64,000 nt of DNA, from the NCBI RefSeq assembly GCF_014138625.1, contig NZ_JACJHY010000010.1, positions 1 to 64,000 on the forward strand, given 5' to 3'. The position numbers and the translations under genes are program-made. The DNA comes from Aminobacter ciceronei. Lineage in GTDB: Bacteria > Pseudomonadota > Alphaproteobacteria > Rhizobiales > Rhizobiaceae. Shown piece after piece: positions 61,189-64,000 of this stretch. Position 1 is the stretch's first letter; each line of letters starts with the position of its first letter. Under the pieces are notes generated by a model that was given only the letters and a program-made list of their open reading frames with translations, was not told where the DNA came from and did no database searches.

Positions 61189-61313
61189 TTACTGGAGCGG
61201 CCGGTCGAGCTCCAAATACGAACGCCCAACCGCGTTTGTCACCAGGTTTCGTCAGCTTCACGTCAGGGAACGCGCCGATTTAAGCCGTTTCGAATAAACG
61301 CGTTGCTTGTCTG

Positions 61314-61341
61314 TTGACGCACGCGCGTCGGGCGTTATAGC
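61314..61341 (+). promoter_or_regulatory. Candidate sigma-70-type promoter for the TerC gene
   Basis: TTGACG (61314-61319) and TATAGC (61336-61341) are 16 bases apart, and the start codon lies 42 bases further on. The boxes fit the alphaproteobacterial housekeeping consensus well. A good ggagagg ribosome site follows. Confidence 0.5.
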
Positions 61342-61383
61342 CGACATCAAGACATTGGAACTGAACGGAGAGGGTCCCGTCCG

Positions 61384-62079
61384 ATGGAGATATTCACTGC
61401 TGCAGGCTTCACAGCCCTTCTGCAGGTCATAGCTATCGACCTCGTGCTTGCCGGCGACAACGCCATCGTCATCGGCCTTGCCGCGGCAGGCCTTCCGGCC
61501 GATCAGCGCAAGAAGGCCATCCTCGTCGGCATCGCCGCGGCGACCGTTCTCCGTATCGGTTTCGCACTGATCACCCAATGGCTTTTGGCCATCGGGCCGA
61601 TGCTTCTCATCGCCGGCGGCCTGCTGCTTCTGTGGGTGTGCTGGAAGATGTGGCGCGAACTGAGCGTCAGCCACGAGCAGGAACATGAAGCGACCGAGGC
61701 GCTTGCCGACGCCGACTATGACAAGGACGGCAAGATCGCCGCCAAGGGCCCGCGCAAGACCTTCGCCCAGGCCGCCTGGCAGATCGTCATCGCCGACGTG
61801 TCAATGTCGCTCGACAACGTGCTCGCCGTTGCCGGTGCCGCCATGGATCATCCCACGGTGCTGATCATCGGTCTGGCGCTGTCGATCGCGCTGATGGGCT
61901 TTGCCGCCTCCTTCGTCGCGCGCCTGCTGCATCGTTACCGCTGGATCGCCTATATCGGCCTTTTGATCATCCTCTATGTCGCGGTGAAGATGCTGCTCGA
62001 CGGCGCAGTAGATCAGTTCCCGGAACAGTTTGGGTTCCTCAGCGAGTGGTTTGGCGGCCACAGCGCGCCGGCCCACTGA
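61384..62079 (+). CDS. TerC-family integral membrane protein (YjbE-like)
   Basis: A 231-residue membrane protein of the TerC family, with about six to seven helices. The two conserved aspartate-asparagine motifs are present: LVLAGDNAIVIGLA near the N-terminus and DVSMSLDNVLAVAGAA in the second half. A charged cytoplasmic loop (about 95-125) separates the halves. TerC proteins are linked to metal handling, notably manganese export, and to secreted metalloprotein loading; the ion here is unknown. It has its own promoter-like boxes and an intrinsic terminator, so it is monocistronic. Confidence 0.92.
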   Translation: MEIFTAAGFTALLQVIAIDLVLAGDNAIVIGLAAAGLPADQRKKAILVGIAAATVLRIGFALITQWLLAIGPMLLIAGGLLLLWVCWKMWRELSVSHEQEHEATEALADADYDKDGKIAAKGPRKTFAQAAWQIVIADVSMSLDNVLAVAGAAMDHPTVLIIGLALSIALMGFAASFVARLLHRYRWIAYIGLLIILYVAVKMLLDGAVDQFPEQFGFLSEWFGGHSAPAH

Positions 62080-62095
62080 GCCGCAGCAACAGACC

Positions 62096-62126
62096 AAAAA
62101 GGGCCGGAGTTTTTCCGGCCCTTTTT
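62096..62126 (+). terminator. Intrinsic terminator after the TerC gene
   Basis: The stem gggccgg (62101-62107) and ccggccc (62115-62121) is flanked by an A run before it and a T run after it. That gives a 12-base stem with a T tail on either strand. It lies 16 bases after the stop codon. Confidence 0.92.
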
Positions 62127-62278
62127 GCATGTGGCGATCAGCCGGTTTGCTTGGGCCCCGATCTGTGCTATTGCGCCGCCCGAATTGAGCTCTTTTCAGA
62201 GCCGACAGATCGACACATCAACAGATTTCCGGGCCGGACCTCATGGGTTACCGGCCCGCGTCCATTGGAAACCTGCCT

Positions 62279-63595
62279 ATGTCAGCAGCACCCCGCGTCA
62301 GCTTCGTCAGCCTCGGATGCCCGAAGGCGCTTGTCGATTCCGAACGCATCCTCACCCAGCTCCGCGCCGAAGGTTATGAGATCGCCCGCCAGCACGACGG
62401 CGCCGACCTGGTCGTGGTCAACACCTGCGGCTTCCTCGATTCCGCCCGCACCGAGTCGCTGGACGCCATCGGCACGGCAATGAAGGAGAACGGCAAGGTC
62501 ATCGTAACCGGCTGCATGGGCGCCACGCCCGAACTGATCCGAGAGAAGCACCCCAACGTCTTCGCCATCACCGGCCCACAGGCCTATGAAAGCGTCATGG
62601 CCGCCGTGCACGAGGCTGCTCCGCCGGCGCACGACCCGTTCACCGACCTTGTGCCGCCTCAGGGCGTCAAGCTGACCCCGCGCCACTACGCCTATCTCAA
62701 GATTTCCGAGGGCTGCAACAACCGCTGCACGTTCTGCATCATCCCCGACCTGCGTGGCGACCTTGTCTCGCGCCCTGCCGCCGACGTGCTGCGCGAAGCC
62801 GAAAAGCTGGCCAATGCCGGCGTCAAGGAACTGCTCGTCATCTCCCAGGATACCAGCGCCTACGGCATCGACGTGAAATATGCGACCAGCGTCTGGAAGG
62901 AGCGCGAGGTCCGCGCCAAGTTCCTCGACCTGTCGCAGGAACTGGGCGAACTCGGCATCTGGGTGCGCATGCATTATGTCTATCCTTACCCGCATGTCGC
63001 CGACGTCATCCCGCTGATGGCCGAGGGCAAAATCCTTCCTTATCTCGACATCCCCTTCCAGCACGCCTCGCCGCGGGTTCTGAAAAACATGCGCCGTCCG
63101 GCCCATGGCGAAAAGGCGCTCGAGCGCATCCGCGGCTGGCGTGACGTCTGCCCTGACCTCGCCATCCGCTCGACTTTCATCGTCGGCTTCCCCGGTGAAA
63201 CAGAGGAAGACTTCGAAATGCTGCTCGACTGGATCGACGAGGCCAAGATCGACCGCGCCGGCTGCTTCAAATACGAGCCGGTCAAGGGCGCGCGTTCCAA
63301 CGACCTCGGCCTCGAACAGATCCCCGAGGAGGTCAAGGAAGCCCGTTGGCATCGCTTCATGCAGCGCCAGCAGAAGATTTCGGCCGCCGCGCAGGCACGG
63401 AAAGTGGGCAAGCGCCTGCCCGTCATCATCGACGAGGCCAACGGCACGTCGGCCAAGGGCCGCACCAAGTACGACGCGCCCGAGATCGACGGTTCGGTCC
63501 ATATCCAGTCGCGCCGTCCGCTGCGCGTCGGCGACATCGTCACCGTCAAGGTCGATCGCTCCGATCCATACGATCTCTACGGCACCGCTGTCTGA
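62279..63595 (+). CDS. rimO: Ribosomal protein S12 methylthiotransferase RimO
   Basis: A 438-residue radical-SAM enzyme that adds a methylthio group to an aspartate of ribosomal protein S12. The N-terminal MTTase domain has its three cluster cysteines in [17 protein letters not shown] and TGCMG. The radical-SAM motif CNNRCTFC follows (about 150-157), with ISEGCNN before it. A C-terminal TRAM domain (about 375-438) ends [16 protein letters not shown] prefer the ATG at 62279, where family homology starts; 62243 is an in-frame alternative. It stands alone between two terminators. Confidence 0.96.
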   Translation: MSAAPRVSFVSLGCPKALVDSERILTQLRAEGYEIARQHDGADLVVVNTCGFLDSARTESLDAIGTAMKENGKVIVTGCMGATPELIREKHPNVFAITGPQAYESVMAAVHEAAPPAHDPFTDLVPPQGVKLTPRHYAYLKISEGCNNRCTFCIIPDLRGDLVSRPAADVLREAEKLANAGVKELLVISQDTSAYGIDVKYATSVWKEREVRAKFLDLSQELGELGIWVRMHYVYPYPHVADVIPLMAEGKILPYLDIPFQHASPRVLKNMRRPAHGEKALERIRGWRDVCPDLAIRSTFIVGFPGETEEDFEMLLDWIDEAKIDRAGCFKYEPVKGARSNDLGLEQIPEEVKEARWHRFMQRQQKISAAAQARKVGKRLPVIIDEANGTSAKGRTKYDAPEIDGSVHIQSRRPLRVGDIVTVKVDRSDPYDLYGTAV

Positions 63596-63605
63596 CACCT
63601 CTCCA

Positions 63606-63634
63606 GGGGCCGCAGCATGCGGCCCCTTTCTTTT
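63606..63634 (+). terminator. Intrinsic terminator after rimO
   Basis: The perfect stem ggggccgc (63606-63613) and gcggcccc (63619-63626) with a 5-base loop is followed by tttctttt. It begins 11 bases after the rimO stop codon. Confidence 0.92.
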
Positions 63635-63764
63635 GGCCGACACGCAGCCGAATTATCCCCGCGCTAGTCCGTATGACGGATGATCTTTCCCGGCACCGGT
63701 TCGATCTGGTGACAGGCACTCTGCCGCTCAGGCGCCTGCCATCGATCGAGCCGGGGCCAGCATC

Positions 63765-64000
63765 ATGACATCAGACCGAGAAGACCAGCAGCCCGGCCTC
63801 ATGAGCGAGCGGCGCGTGACCATCGTCGGTGCGGTGCTAGCCGGTCTCGGTCCCGCCTCGCTGTCGCTGTTCACGCCGGCCATGCCCGAAATCGTTCATG
63901 CCTTCGGCACCACCGAAGAGGCGGTGAAGATGACGCTCGGGCTGTATTTCGCCGGCTTCGCCCTCACCCAGCTGGTGTGTGGTCCTCTCTCCGACGGATA
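63765..64000 (+). CDS. MFS transporter, Bcr/CflA-type (cut by the window end)
   Basis: The first 78 codons of a membrane transporter. The N-terminal helix (VTIVGAVLAGLGPASLSLFTPAMPE, broken here as two parts) has the drug-efflux PAMPEI motif. A second helix begins with LGLYFAGFALTQLVCGPLSDG, matching the family motif with a glycine-proline-leucine-serine-aspartate turn. Bcr/CflA pumps export drugs such as bicyclomycin by proton antiport. Substrate and full length cannot be judged because the gene continues past 64000. Confidence 0.85.
   Translation, partial: MTSDREDQQPGLMSERRVTIVGAVLAGLGPASLSLFTPAMPEIVHAFGTTEEAVKMTLGLYFAGFALTQLVCGPLSDG

Noticed and set aside
61189-61383. Possible yybP-ykoY manganese riboswitch ahead of the TerC gene
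   Set aside because: TerC genes sometimes have one, but I cannot build the conserved junction here; only promoter-like boxes and a ribosome site are visible.

Overview
The window is GC-rich DNA of an alphaproteobacterium. The rhizobial type VI secretion gene set, a LigD/Ku end-joining operon, a rhizobial-type intergenic palindrome and the style of RimO and TerC all point to the Hyphomicrobiales, most likely a Mesorhizobium/Aminobacter-like member of the Phyllobacteriaceae. This placement is an inference from gene content; no rRNA gene is present. I see no tRNA, rRNA, CRISPR array or intact insertion sequence.

Layout. 1-1200: an insertion-sequence-like fragment, then an ArsR repressor and AHSA1/SRPBCC gene pair with its operator. 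1505-2799: a membrane GGDEF protein and a DUF2218 protein. 2846-8963 (minus strand): a compact end-joining operon, read small ORF, ligD, ku, BRCT/TPR protein, alpha/beta hydrolase, xthA. 9069-17597: a LysR regulator divergent from a complete peptide-type ABC importer (two permeases, two ATPases, one binding protein) with a CocE/NonD hydrolase. 17599-17692: a rhizobial intergenic palindromic repeat. 17871-18539: a DUF2161 nuclease-like protein.

18547-61188 is one large type VI secretion (T6SS) locus. It has the signalling kinase PpkA, a caspase-fold/Sel1 protein, a lipoprotein and ClpV. Then comes a plus-strand run tssA-B-C-hcp-E-F-G-tagH-tssJ-K-L-M-tagF, followed by an effector module: DUF2169 adaptor, degenerate ketosynthase-like protein, DUF4150 PAAR-like effector, and a propeller-like candidate immunity protein. 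Opposite that module lie vgrG, a DUF6484 protein and the N-terminal piece of a TIGR02270-type protein. A second set then follows: FHA, TssL, TssM, the phosphatase PppA, DUF1036, a membrane-anchored M23 + lytic transglycosylase protein, and a lipoprotein. The locus therefore carries two FHA proteins, two DotU/OmpA-type TssL proteins and two full-length TssM proteins, but only one set of sheath, tube and baseplate genes.

61384-64000: TerC-family membrane protein, RimO, and the start of a Bcr/CflA-type MFS transporter cut by the window edge.

How the T6SS genes fit together: PpkA and PppA should set the phosphorylation state of a threonine motif that I see near the N-termini of PpkA itself and both TssL proteins. 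The FHA proteins would read it. TssJ/L/M form the trans-envelope complex, and the M23/transglycosylase protein probably opens peptidoglycan for it. TssK/E/F/G/A form the baseplate, TssB/C/Hcp the sheath and tube, VgrG and the DUF4150 protein the tip, and ClpV recycles the sheath. The most novel-looking parts are the twin membrane-complex set with its shared T-x-I motif, the lysine- and cysteine-rich C-terminus of the DUF4150 effector with its unusual partners, and the dual peptidoglycan hydrolase.
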